Made by a program: the position numbers and the translations under genes. Below are positions 1-7,994 of a stretch of DNA of 64,000 nucleotides, piece after piece; within the stretch, counting starts at the first letter, position 1, and every line of letters starts with the position of its first letter. Source of the DNA: Chryseobacterium herbae (lineage in GTDB: Bacteria; Bacteroidota; Bacteroidia; Flavobacteriales; Weeksellaceae); contig NZ_JAOAMU010000007.1 of the NCBI RefSeq assembly GCF_025154075.1, positions 120,822-184,821 of the forward strand, given 5' to 3'. A model generated the notes under the pieces. It did not search any database. It was not told where the DNA came from and was given only the letters and a program-made list of their open reading frames with translations.

Positions 1-70
<70 letters not shown>

Positions 71-78
71 CTAAGTTA

Positions 79-97
79 AGTGCTTTCGGTAAGCACT
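79..97 (+). other. Hairpin in the spacer between the two tRNA genes
   Basis: A 7-bp perfect stem (AGTGCTT/AAGCACT, 79-85 and 91-97) with a 5-nt loop lies between the tandem tRNAs. There is no T-run after it, so it is more likely a processing or folding element of the dicistronic tRNA precursor than a terminator. The role is inferred. Confidence 0.5.
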
Positions 98-109
98 CTA
101 AAGATACAC

Positions 110-182
<73 letters not shown>

Positions 183-204
183 CTAAGTTTCATAAACTAT
201 AAAT

Positions 205-237
205 ATCGGTCTAACAACTAGTTACACCGATTTTTTT
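205..237 (+). terminator. Terminator of the tRNA-fMet transcript
   Basis: The outer stem ATCGGT/ACCGAT (205-210, 226-231) contains an inner TAAC/GTTA pairing and runs into seven T residues. It ends directly at the ATG of the relic integrase, as expected if an element inserted at the 3' side of the tRNA. Confidence 0.8.
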
Positions 238-800
238 ATGTTATCATTACTTGAAATTTTAAAGACTGAATACAGTAACGAATACAGTATTATAATGCCT
301 AACGTACCGTACAAATTACCAAAAATATATCACGGAGGAGATGACTATGATCTTTCTCAAAGATGGTATGTCTACTATTCATATATAGATCCGGAAACAG
401 GTAAAATGAAGCAACAACCTCCAATATACATGAATGTAAATCGAGATTAAAATACAGTTAGTGAGAGGATGACCAGATTAAAGGCGATTAAAAAGAATCT
501 GGGAGAATTATTGAAAAAAAGAATACTCTCCATATCCGGATACTGAGTTAAAAGAAAGATCTACAATTAAAAGCGCATTAGAATGGGCCTATGAAATGAA
601 AGTTGCCACACTTTCTGAGACATCAATCCCAGATTATCGATCTAAGAAAAGAAAGGACGGAGCTGGAGACATTTGATTTGCTGATGAAAGTCACAGGCCA
701 TTCTACATTAAAAGCTTTAAAAGCATATTTGAGGGATATCGATGCAGAATTAGCTGAAGATTACTCGAAATATTTTGAAGATAAAGATATATCGTCATAA
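238..800 (+). pseudogene. Relic of a tyrosine recombinase (integrase) gene
   Basis: Decayed integrase next to the tRNA-fMet genes. Frame 1 from ATG 238 gives an N-terminal arm/SAM-like region with the motif RWYVYYSYIDPETGK, then an in-frame TAA (448-450). Homologous reading continues in the same frame (NTVSERMTRLKAIKK). A run of seven A residues at 514-520 shifts the frame, after which YSPYPDTELKERS and ALEWAYEMK follow. Around 645-660 the reading jumps to a C-terminal piece containing VTGHSTLKALKAYLRDID, which holds the GH motif and a tyrosine in the nucleophile position. Most of the catalytic core, including the Arg-His box, is missing relative to complete enzymes of roughly 400 residues. 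Three separate lesions make function very unlikely. Confidence 0.85.
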
Positions 801-810
801 CGCACAAAAA

Positions 811-837
811 AATAGCTTCCTAAATTAGGAAGCTATT
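811..837 (-). terminator. Strong hairpin terminator for the 861-1160 gene
   Basis: An 11-bp perfect stem (AATAGCTTCCT/AGGAAGCTATT) with a 5-nt loop. A run of A residues at 804-812 on the plus strand supplies the U-run for minus-strand transcripts. It could also end any read-through from the integrase relic. Confidence 0.85.
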
Positions 838-860
838 CACATTTGTACTTGATTATTTTT

Positions 861-1160
861 TTAACAATTTGCGTAACCATCATTTACCGCAAAGGCAAGT
901 TCACGAATAAATGGCTGACTGCCGTCTTCGTGTTCTGATTGAAAGAATACAGTACTTGTGTTTCCACAAGAGTTCTGAAAAGATACTTGGTACCATAAAA
1001 AGTATAGCGCTAGTGCTTCTTTTTGTTCCTGGGTAAGCTCTTTTGCCTCGGCCGTTTTCTCTTGTTTAACTTCTTGTTTGTTTTCTTTTACTTCTTCCTT
1101 GGTATTAGCAAAAGTGAATGTGGAAAGAGCCATTGCTCCGATAAATAATAATTTTTTCAT
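861..1160 (-). CDS. Small secreted protein of unknown function
   Basis: 99 residues. Residues 1-18 form a clear signal peptide (MKKLLFIGAMALSTFTFA). A Lys/Glu-rich, probably helical segment follows (about 20-50), then a C-terminal part with cysteines at about 64 and at the last residue that could form a disulfide. No domain family is recognised. It has its own terminator at 811-837. Location is inferred to be periplasmic or outside the cell. Confidence 0.7.
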   Translation of the reverse strand: MKKLLFIGAMALSTFTFANTKEEVKENKQEVKQEKTAEAKELTQEQKEALALYFLWYQVSFQNSCGNTSTVFFQSEHEDGSQPFIRELAFAVNDGYANC

Positions 1161-1194
1161 AGTAGAAATTTTTATATTTTTTTATAAAATTGTT

Positions 1195-1980
1195 TTAGTC
1201 GAGAAATACATTTATCTTCTTTAATCTTTCAGAAATTCCTTTGGTTCTATCATTACCATTTGAATCCACTATTTTTAAATTACCGTTGTACATTGAAGGA
1301 TTTTCTGCATAATTTTTACGAGCTTCAAGAAATTGCATCTTAGATTTAGTGTTCACTAAATTATCATACGTTATAGCCTCTATAGTTTCCTCCGATTTTT
1401 TCACATCAGTAGCATATATCTCTATAGTCCTATTTCTATTATATACTTCAAGGATCAGTCCGGATAAGCCTTTAAAACGGAAAGGTCCATCGGGTATTGA
1501 AATATCTTCTGTATACCATGCGTAAAACTCACCTCCAGTATCGGTGGTCGTTTTTGCAAGACGACATTTATATCCTTTTATTTCTTTTATTTCAGATAAA
1601 GTCTCCCATACAAGTTTAGGCTCATCATAGGAGAAAATATATTTCCCTACTGGAAGATATGCTGTGAGCTTCCCCCCAATTTTTAAAAAGCTTGCAACTG
1701 ATTTAGGATATTTTGGAATTAATCCTGCACTTGTACTTATAGAATTGGCGCTAGGGATTTTTACATCATTATTGTAAAAAGACTTAGCTTCTCTACTGAA
1801 GTAAGCAGATTCGTTATTATTTAATAATAATACTGATTGGAAAAAATTGACTTTTTCCTTAGCAAGACTATCTGTAATTATCTTAGTTTCATAATTTATT
1901 TCCATCATTGCTTTACTTTGAGAAAATACTAAAATGGAACTTGAAATAAATAACGTTGATAATATCGTTTTTATATTCAT
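1195..1980 (-). CDS. GLPGLI family secreted protein (divergent)
   Basis: 261 residues from the ATG at 1980, chosen because it begins the signal peptide MNIKTILSTLFISSSILVFS; an ATG 15 codons upstream would put a charged, hydrophobic extension before it. The family motif appears in degenerate form as GPFRFKGLSGLILEV, after a WYTEDISIPDGP segment matching the other GLPGLI proteins in this window. These proteins are exported and largely restricted to Bacteroidota; their function is unknown. The C-terminus KKINVFLD departs from the usual NNPIE-type ending. A truncated paralogue lies just upstream (2089-2327). Confidence 0.85.
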   Translation of the reverse strand: MNIKTILSTLFISSSILVFSQSKAMMEINYETKIITDSLAKEKVNFFQSVLLLNNNESAYFSREAKSFYNNDVKIPSANSISTSAGLIPKYPKSVASFLKIGGKLTAYLPVGKYIFSYDEPKLVWETLSEIKEIKGYKCRLAKTTTDTGGEFYAWYTEDISIPDGPFRFKGLSGLILEVYNRNRTIEIYATDVKKSEETIEAITYDNLVNTKSKMQFLEARKNYAENPSMYNGNLKIVDSNGNDRTKGISERLKKINVFLD

Positions 1981-2088
1981 TCTTAATTTATGTACTGCAA
2001 TTATACAAATTGTTTTTTTATTCACAATTAAGGGAATCCGTATTTTTTATAACTTTTTTATTATGTAAAATAGAGCCGGAGAGGATCA

Positions 2089-2327
2089 TTAATTTAATTT
2101 CAGTGATCTGATGTCCCTATAATCGTCTTCGATAGGGTTATAACCCATGAATACGCATATTTCTTTGCCCACGATATGCCATTGTATATCTTATTAATCT
2201 GACTTTTATTACTACTGTCCTGGATAATTTTAGTCTCATAATTGATCTCCACCACTGCCTTTTGAGCACTGACAAATAGGGAACCAAGGATAAGAAATAC
2301 AGAGGCTTTAATTCTCATATAGTTCAA
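2089..2327 (-). pseudogene. Internally deleted GLPGLI gene
   Basis: The N-terminus has a signal peptide and the segment KAVVEINYETKIIQDS, closely matching KAMMEINYETKIITDS of the neighbouring GLPGLI protein, but the open frame stops after 75 residues without the GLPGLI motif. In another frame near the end, MGYNPIEDDYRDIRSLK runs to a stop at 2089-2091 and resembles the NNPIE endings of family members. The simplest reading is a loss of about 200 codons from the middle plus a frame change. It is probably non-functional, although a short exported peptide could still be made. Confidence 0.7.
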
Positions 2328-2391
2328 AGCTATTCATTTTACAATGGTATTAAAAAAAATGATATTTTCAATAATGGGATTTAACATTATT

Positions 2392-2643
2392 TTATTTTTC
2401 AAACGACTTATTCTTCCAAAGTTGATATTCTTCCTTCATACAATGTCCGCAGGGACGGTATTTGTTTTCCAATGCATCCTTTTCTGATATAAAGAAGATC
2501 CTGTTTTCCCTTTTCATTTTTTTACCGGAAGAACAGGTGAGTAATCCGTAAATTTTCAGTTTTCGGTTGCCTGCAAAATTAATTTCCTTGTGTCTGATTT
2601 TACGTCTTAAATCAATATCAGATATCTCAGTATGCTTTTCCAT
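2392..2643 (-). CDS. Stand-alone Ada-type metal-binding domain protein
   Basis: 83 residues resembling the zinc-binding N-terminal domain of the Ada DNA-repair protein, here without any methyltransferase or AraC part. The characteristic stretch runs from IYGLLTCSSGKKMK (about 31-44) to YRPCGHC (62-68). Visible cysteines are C37, C65 and C68; the second ligand of the usual four-Cys site is replaced by lysine, so metal binding may differ. Such short proteins are common in Bacteroidota; whether they sense alkylation is unknown. Transcribed alone. Confidence 0.8.
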   Translation of the reverse strand: MEKHTEISDIDLRRKIRHKEINFAGNRKLKIYGLLTCSSGKKMKRENRIFFISEKDALENKYRPCGHCMKEEYQLWKNKSFEK

Positions 2644-3181
2644 TAGATAAAGATCTTAAGTTGTCTGCAAGTATACAATCCGGAATATGTGTATTTGCTG
2701 GCAGATGATCAAAGAAGGGAAAATTATACATCATCACATTATCAAATCATCAAATCGTCACATCACCATATTGTCTCAAAAGTAGTACTACTTCTACACG
2801 GCTATCGATTTAATTCTACAAAATATTTTTTAACGGGACCGATCGGAAGCTTACTTTTGTACCGCTCTTACTGGCCGGGAGACCGGTTGTAGAGTTTATT
2901 TATGTTTATTGATCTCCGCCTTCATTTTCTACTTTTTCCCGAATGTTTTTATGATTAGTACATAACTGCTTTCATGGCGGGGATCTTTTTCTTACCTGCT
3001 TTTAAAAACCTTTCATCGAATATATGAATGATGAATTGTACATATTCTAACGATAAAGAGAACTGCATTTGTGGCGCTCTTTTTTTATTCAAGACAGAGG
3101 ATAATGGTTTTTTAGACTAACTTGGTACAGCAAGATGTAAGGTTAATTTTTTACCTCATTTTACCATCAAAATCCCGGCTT
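2644..3181. other. Intergenic stretch without a supported gene
   Basis: No convincing coding region. It holds a low-complexity CATCA/ATCAAATC run at about 2728-2772, of the degenerate type seen elsewhere in the window. A 67-codon open frame across the repeat (2689-2892) has no protein-like features. A TTG at 3122 could extend the next gene, but the added residues do not resemble a leader. Confidence 0.5.
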
Positions 3182-3748
3182 ATGGAAACTATCATCATCA
3201 CAGAAAGGAAAAAATCAATCATCACGGATTCGATCTTATTGACCTTATTCGGTGCTGTGCCCTTATTTTTCTTAGTGAAATGGTTGATTTTAGCTGATGA
3301 AGGGAAAATATTTATTATTTTCTTGATTATCGTTACGCTGTTTTTTCCTGTAGTTGTCGTTTCCGGCTATATTTGGGATGTAAAACAAAGAATCATTTTA
3401 TCAGAAGACAGTATAAAACTCTCCTATGGACGGAATTTCGTTGACATCATGCACTTTGAAGGCGGTTTTTCCATACCCGATGATCACGAAATTCCATGGT
3501 CAAAGGTTACAGGATTTCATATCGATGCTTACGAACGTCAGGAACCGACTGAAGGCGGCGGTTATACAACCATCACCAGGTACAGTCTTATTGTTACATT
3601 AAAAAATAAAGAGAAAGGTGAAGCTGATTTTGAGAAATTCAGCCCTAATTACTATGCGATCAGGCTAGGTAAATTTGAAGAACATCCCAATACGATAGCA
3701 TTGATTTGTGAAGATTATCGAAATAAAATAGAGGAGAACAAACGATAA
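3182..3748 (+). CDS. Membrane protein of unknown function, PH-like C-terminal domain
   Basis: 188 residues from ATG 3182. Two adjacent membrane segments lie at about residues 17-37 and 42-62, followed by a soluble part of about 120 residues rich in beta-strand patterns (QRIILSEDSIKLSYG; WSKVTGFHIDAYE). That arrangement resembles bacterial PH-like membrane proteins. No catalytic motif is seen. It converges on the esterase gene, with a hairpin between them. Confidence 0.7.
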   Translation: METIIITERKKSIITDSILLTLFGAVPLFFLVKWLILADEGKIFIIFLIIVTLFFPVVVVSGYIWDVKQRIILSEDSIKLSYGRNFVDIMHFEGGFSIPDDHEIPWSKVTGFHIDAYERQEPTEGGGYTTITRYSLIVTLKNKEKGEADFEKFSPNYYAIRLGKFEEHPNTIALICEDYRNKIEENKR

Positions 3749-3755
3749 AATAAAA

Positions 3756-3776
3756 TCCCACTTAAAAAAAGCGGGA
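3756..3776 (-). terminator. Hairpin between convergent genes
   Basis: The stem TCCCACT/AGCGGGA has one mismatch and an A-rich loop. The T-rich side favours minus-strand transcripts, so it mainly serves the esterase gene. A nearly identical hairpin occurs at 5704-5727. Confidence 0.6.
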
Positions 3777-3828
3777 CCTATTATAATTAAATGATGATTG
3801 GTGGTTTTTAAATGATGGAGAAAGATGG

Positions 3829-4977
3829 TTATTCAATGATTATCTTTTTAACTGTTACATTATTTTCGTTATTTGCCTTTACAGATAATAAATAAACACC
3901 ATGAGAAAGATGGGCTGATTTTAAATGGAGCATGTAGCGATTACTGTTGTCTAAAGTTACTTTTTCAGACAGAACTTTTCTTCCGTTAAAATCCGTTATT
4001 TCTAACTCTATATTGGAGTAGTTCTTTGGAAAACTCAGGGTGATAAAATCTTTCGCAGGAACGGGAGATACCGAGAATGTAACAGGAGAAGGCACATCCG
4101 AAACCGCCAGGCTGCTGTTCTGAGTGAAAAACTCCCAGATCTTTTGGGTATAAGAAATATCATTTTGTGAATTAAGCCAGGTATGACCGGCATTATTAAC
4201 TTTAAAAAGCTCAATTACGGAACTGTTAACAGGGCTGGTATAGCGGTAGTGATCTACTGTATATCCGTCATTGGCCGTGTTAGCCAGCGCTGTATATACC
4301 GGACTGCTGTTTGATGAATTATTGGTTTTCCAGTAACTGATCAACTGATCTACAGAATTTCCAAAATTATTGTTGGTATAACCGATAGTGGCATCAGTGG
4401 TACCGTGAAAATGCGCAATCGACACCGGACGTCCTGGAGTTCCCTGAGCGACAGGAAGGATTGCGTTTCCGAAAGTTCCTGCCACAGAAGCAAATACCTT
4501 TATTTTATCATTCAAAACCAGAGCCAGCCGTTCCGTCATAAATCCTCCCATAGAAAACCCACAGGCAAATACTTTATTGTTGTTGATGCTGTAATCCTGC
4601 TTTACTTTATCAATCAGTGCGCTTATAAAACCGATATCATCCACACTGGCATTAGGTGTATAAATAGCATAGCCAGCGCCTGAATTCCAGGCTGTTCCCA
4701 ATAAAGGATCACTTATTGCCTGCGGACAGATGACAATGATATTTTGGGTTTCGGCAAGATCAGCAAAACCGATATTTCTGAAATTTGCCATGGTATCTCC
4801 CAATCCGTGCAGGGTGATAACCAGCGAAGCGGGATTTTGAGAATTATAATTGGAAGGGACGTAAATAGAATATTCCCGGAGCCCGGAAGCGTGCTGAAAG
4901 GTTGCAGTCTGCCACTGTTGGCCGTAAAAAATGCTCGTAATTAGCAAGAATAGAAACAGAATCGATTTTTTGGTCAT
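3829..4977 (-). CDS. Secreted PHB-depolymerase-like esterase with T9SS type A sorting domain
   Basis: 382 residues. Signal peptide at 1-19, then an alpha/beta-hydrolase of the PHB depolymerase/LpqC-feruloyl esterase type. The oxyanion region TLHGLGD is at about 55-61 and the nucleophile elbow GFSMGG at 140-145 (Ser142). The likely acid is in HGTTDATIGY and the likely catalytic His in NNAGHTWLN. The last 80 residues (from about SVSPVPAKDFITLSF to VTVKKIIIE) are a Por-type C-terminal sorting domain, so the enzyme should be exported by T9SS and released or anchored at the surface. The natural ester substrate is unknown. Two Crp/Fnr-like dyads lie just upstream, next to a Crp/Fnr gene. Confidence 0.88.
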   Translation of the reverse strand: MTKKSILFLFLLITSIFYGQQWQTATFQHASGLREYSIYVPSNYNSQNPASLVITLHGLGDTMANFRNIGFADLAETQNIIVICPQAISDPLLGTAWNSGAGYAIYTPNASVDDIGFISALIDKVKQDYSINNNKVFACGFSMGGFMTERLALVLNDKIKVFASVAGTFGNAILPVAQGTPGRPVSIAHFHGTTDATIGYTNNNFGNSVDQLISYWKTNNSSNSSPVYTALANTANDGYTVDHYRYTSPVNSSVIELFKVNNAGHTWLNSQNDISYTQKIWEFFTQNSSLAVSDVPSPVTFSVSPVPAKDFITLSFPKNYSNIELEITDFNGRKVLSEKVTLDNSNRYMLHLKSAHLSHGVYLLSVKANNENNVTVKKIIIE

Positions 4978-5018
4978 ATCTTTTTTTTCAAAGATATTAA
5001 CCGGACTTGTATAGTCAA

Positions 5019-5065
5019 TTTGACAAAAATCAAATTAAAAAATAAATGTTTTGACATTTGTCAAA
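5019..5065. promoter_or_regulatory. Two TTTGA-N6-TCAAA dyads upstream of the esterase gene
   Basis: Site A at 5019-5034 (TTTGACAAAAATCAAA) and site B at 5050-5065 (TTTGACATTTGTCAAA, a perfect 7-bp dyad with a 2-nt centre) have centres 31 bp apart, about three helical turns. They fill the gap between the Crp/Fnr gene and the esterase start and resemble Crp/Fnr boxes. Control of the esterase by the adjacent regulator is inferred. Confidence 0.6.
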
Positions 5066-5067
5066 TA

Positions 5068-5667
5068 TTACTTTTTCGAACGAATCCTGCTTAGTGTTTC
5101 CTGTGTTATTCCTAAGAAAGAAGCAATCATACCCAAGTTGAGAAGTTCAGCTGCCCTCGGATGTGATTTTACAAAATCATCATATCGTTCTTCTGCGGTC
5201 TGAAAAAGCATCCGGTCTATTCTGTTTTGGGTCATGATTAAAACACTGCTCATGATCATCCTGTATAAATACTGAATATCCGGATAGGTGGCAGAAAGCT
5301 CTTCCAGATCTTTATAGCTAAGCTTCCATAAAATACAATCATCTAAAAGCTCGATTCCTCTTTTGTCCGGTTTCTGACGGATAAAACTTATGATAGAGAG
5401 CAGCAATGTTTCTTCTCCTCTGAAACCGTCCGTTACATCTTTTTCATCCTTGTAATAGAAGATTCTGGCCGCTCCTTTTTCAATAAAATAGATATGTTCA
5501 CAAGTCTGATTGGGCTTTACCACAATACTGTTCCGGGGAAGTTCTTCTTTTTTCAGTTTTGTGAAAATAGCCATCATCGCTTCAAGAGATAAAGAAACGG
5601 GTGACATATCGTCATTATCGATCATTGAGCTGATGTAGGAATTAATCGCAGTAAAAATAGTGAGCAT
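5068..5667 (-). CDS. Crp/Fnr family transcriptional regulator
   Basis: 199 residues. An N-terminal cyclic-nucleotide-binding-type beta-barrel (about 30-125; IVVKPNQTCEHIYFIEKGAARIFYY) is followed by a dimer helix and a C-terminal helix-turn-helix (LLNLGMIASFLGITQETLSRI). It has no cysteine cluster, so it is not an Fnr iron-sulfur sensor, and the cAMP-contacting residues are not clearly conserved. It lies immediately upstream of the esterase on the same strand; the spacer carries two palindromes fitting this family. The start could instead be a later Met at about residue 16. Confidence 0.88.
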   Translation of the reverse strand: MLTIFTAINSYISSMIDNDDMSPVSLSLEAMMAIFTKLKKEELPRNSIVVKPNQTCEHIYFIEKGAARIFYYKDEKDVTDGFRGEETLLLSIISFIRQKPDKRGIELLDDCILWKLSYKDLEELSATYPDIQYLYRMIMSSVLIMTQNRIDRMLFQTAEERYDDFVKSHPRAAELLNLGMIASFLGITQETLSRIRSKK

Positions 5668-5703
5668 TGGATGAAAAATTGAATGGAGTAGAGGCTTAAA
5701 AAA

Positions 5704-5727
5704 ATCCCACTTAAAAAAAAGCGGGAT
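5704..5727 (-). terminator. Terminator of the 5749-6330 gene
   Basis: The stem ATCCCACT/AGCGGGAT has one mismatch and an A-rich loop. Seven A residues upstream on the plus strand give the U-run on the minus strand. It separates this gene from the Crp/Fnr gene. Confidence 0.75.
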
Positions 5728-5748
5728 TCAATATGGTATAGGTTAATA

Positions 5749-6330
5749 TTATTGAGGTAATTGACCGAAAGGGGTAAGCTTGTTGTCATCAGACATGGTC
5801 TGTCCCAAAAAGTCTTTTTTCTGATCACCTTTCATTCTGCCCGCTGCATCATTCGCGTTGAAATAAGCTTCGCTCAGCTTTGTGGTAATATCAGCCGGTT
5901 TGAAATCAAATTTTGTATCACCTTCCACACCCAGATATCCGTTCTTTCTGGTAAGGTTTGAGATATAGTTCCCGTAGTTGATGAATGTATTTCTCAGGTA
6001 TTGCGTATGGTATTCCATACATTTTTTAGCTTTTTTGGAAGAATTGTTCAGGATACAGTTCTTCATATTATTTCTGTACAGGAACCATTCAGATTCCAGA
6101 ATGCCATATTCTTTTCCTAAACCAGCCTTTCCGTTGGTGACAATGTTGTTGTCTCCTTCTTTATCAGCGATAGCCTGAAGATGTTTGATGACCAGTGGAA
6201 CCGTATTTTCGATTTTCGTTTTGGTTTCCTTTAAGATACTGAGATCTGCCGCTGGAGAATTTTTCTTTTGGGCCGCAGTCACGTTAAAAATAAGAAGTAA
6301 TAGTACAATCAATAAGTTATATCTTTTCAT
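5749..6330 (-). CDS. Secreted protein of unknown function
   Basis: 193 residues with a signal peptide (1-20, MKRYNLLIVLLLLIFNVTAA). The mature part is mostly helical, with two cysteines around residues 93-105 (NNMKNCILNNSSKKAKKC) that may form a disulfide. No known domain is recognised. It is a single gene with its own terminator and sits near general envelope genes without an informative partner. Confidence 0.7.
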   Translation of the reverse strand: MKRYNLLIVLLLLIFNVTAAQKKNSPAADLSILKETKTKIENTVPLVIKHLQAIADKEGDNNIVTNGKAGLGKEYGILESEWFLYRNNMKNCILNNSSKKAKKCMEYHTQYLRNTFINYGNYISNLTRKNGYLGVEGDTKFDFKPADITTKLSEAYFNANDAAGRMKGDQKKDFLGQTMSDDNKLTPFGQLPQ

Positions 6331-6575
6331 GAGAAATTTTTAAAGCACTAAAATAAATATATTTTCTCACTTTAAACAAGTTCATTTTAATTTTCTTTAA
6401 TAAATTTTAACAAATCTTTAATATAATGAGTTCATCATTGTACAAATGATGACTATGGGATGTTTATTAATGCTATTTTTAAACTGAATGAGCTGCTTAA
6501 TCAAAAATTAAAGTTTCATTTATTGTTCGACTTATTTAAATCTGAATCATATTTATTTAGAAACAATCTTCGCCA

Positions 6576-6612
6576 TTATCCTTGTCAAGGTTCAAAACCT
6601 TGACAAGGATAA
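6576..6612. repeat. 17-bp perfect inverted repeat (REP-like hairpin)
   Basis: The arms 6576-6592 and 6596-6612 are perfectly complementary around a CAA apex; each contains the self-palindromic core CCTTGTCAAGG. It lies in the 380-bp gap 6331-6710, which holds no supported gene and is otherwise AT-rich. It is about 100 bp downstream of the ATP-grasp gene and could act as its terminator, but there is only a weak T-run. Compare 20089-20121. Confidence 0.75.
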
Positions 6613-6710
6613 AAAGTCAAAATTATTCATCCAGTCTTATATGCGAAAAACAAAAGTGGAAGATGTGATTTCAGAAAAAATAACACCGGATAACAATCTC
6701 CAGCTTCAAT

Positions 6711-7580
6711 TTATGAAATCAAAGCCATTAATGCCTGATAATAGTTTTCCAGTAAATCCATGTTGCCATTAAGGAATAAATAAGGCTCTATAAGTTCCAG
6801 TTCCATTAATGTAAATGTATTGTTGATGAGAACACCGTCCACTCGTGCATAAAGCGTAGGTTGCGGCAGACTCTTTAAATAAGCTCCTGCCTGTTCTATG
6901 TGGAGCGTATCAGGAGCAGGATAACTGATACTGCCACCGTGATAGTGCTGTACTCTGAAATCATCCTGTTTAGGTGTTTTTAACGAACAATGACTGTATT
7001 TACCATTGAAGAACAGAAACGACCATTCGCCATTTTTTATTTCCTCCACAAAAGGCTGTACCATATAATCTTCCGTTTTTAAAAGCTGCCCGATTTCCTC
7101 TGTGCGTTCTTTAAGATTGTTTTTGGTCACAATGATCGTATTTTGAGCGCCTGCACTTACACAAGGTTTCACAACCAATTGATCTGTACCGAATAAATCA
7201 AAGAAATGATCATCAAAATCAGAACCTTTGTCCATATATTCTGCAGCAATTACCGGAAGTCCATTTTGAGCAATGTCTTTAAGATATTTTTTATGGCTGT
7301 TCCATTGGATGATCTCTACGGGGTTTAATACCTTGACATTTAATTGTTCCAGTTGATTCAGCCAATTCAAAAATTCTGATAAATGATTGTGGTAATCCCA
7401 CGGGGATTTAATGACGGCTACATTAAAACCGGTCCAGTCTACATTTTCATCGTTCCAGATGACAGGAATAACATTGAGCCCTTTCCCTTTCAAAAAATTG
7501 AAAAGATCTGTATCCTCATCATTAGCAACTCCCTGTGTAAACTTTTCCTGTTTTTTATAACCAACCAGTGCGATTTTCAT
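6711..7580 (-). CDS. ATP-grasp domain protein (RimK/D-Ala ligase-like)
   Basis: 289 residues from ATG 7580; an ATG 15 codons upstream adds a non-conserved tail before the natural MKIALVGYKK start. The N-terminal Rossmann-like part (KIALVGY; VAVIKSPWDY) is followed by an ATP-grasp fold: DQLVVKPCVSAGAQNTIIV is the ATP-binding lysine and loop, MVQPFVEEIKNGEWSFLFFNGKYSH the central strands, and YARVDGVLINNTFTLMELELIEP the acidic Mg-binding residues. It should ligate a carboxylate to an amine with ATP, but the substrates cannot be read from the sequence. Confidence 0.85.
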   Translation of the reverse strand: MKIALVGYKKQEKFTQGVANDEDTDLFNFLKGKGLNVIPVIWNDENVDWTGFNVAVIKSPWDYHNHLSEFLNWLNQLEQLNVKVLNPVEIIQWNSHKKYLKDIAQNGLPVIAAEYMDKGSDFDDHFFDLFGTDQLVVKPCVSAGAQNTIIVTKNNLKERTEEIGQLLKTEDYMVQPFVEEIKNGEWSFLFFNGKYSHCSLKTPKQDDFRVQHYHGGSISYPAPDTLHIEQAGAYLKSLPQPTLYARVDGVLINNTFTLMELELIEPYLFLNGNMDLLENYYQALMALIS

Positions 7581-7876
7581 ACTTATTTTTTTTCGTTGAA
7601 TACAAATATCATCAAATAGGGTCAATGCAAACAGTTACAGTTTGGGCTATTTGGATAGATACAGATCATTTTTGTCCCATTCAAACATCCGGTTCATTGG
7701 ATGAAAATGAAAAATGCTTAACTCATATCTGTTTTTAACATTTTTTAAGGATTTACCGGGTGATCTAGCTCTTTTTCTGCAAATTAAACAGGGCATAAAT
7801 AAGCGAATTAAAAATTTAACATATTTTAATAAAATTTATATCATTGATTTTCAGTGATTTATATTTTGTAATCTTT

Positions 7877-7945
7877 TATCACTAGAAAATTAGTTGTTTG
7901 ATTCATATTTATTTCTACATTTGTATAACTAATTTCTTAGTGATA
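7877..7945 (+). promoter_or_regulatory. BlaI-type promoter with two ACTA-N6-TAGT operators
   Basis: Two palindromes, ACTA-N6-TAGT at 7881-7894 and 7928-7941, lie in two 19-bp near-inverted arms (7877-7895, 7927-7945) with centres 47 bp apart. Between them are a TTTG (-33-like, 7897-7900) and TACATTTG (-7, 7916-7923). The second dyad covers the expected start of transcription. Autorepression by the BlaI-type protein encoded 50 bp downstream is the likely role (inferred). Nothing else is seen in the 7581-7994 gap. Confidence 0.7.
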
Positions 7946-7994
7946 TAGAATTCTATGAAAATTCTACATTATTATAATGATAAATGGAAAGGAT

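Noticed and set aside
603..800. Separate 65-residue gene
   Set aside because: It is the out-of-frame C-terminus of the broken integrase; the first dozen residues are a frame shadow.
2689..2892. 67-codon open frame on the plus strand
   Set aside because: It crosses a CATCA/ATCAAATC low-complexity tract, has no promoter, and its translation (His/Ser-rich) resembles no protein.
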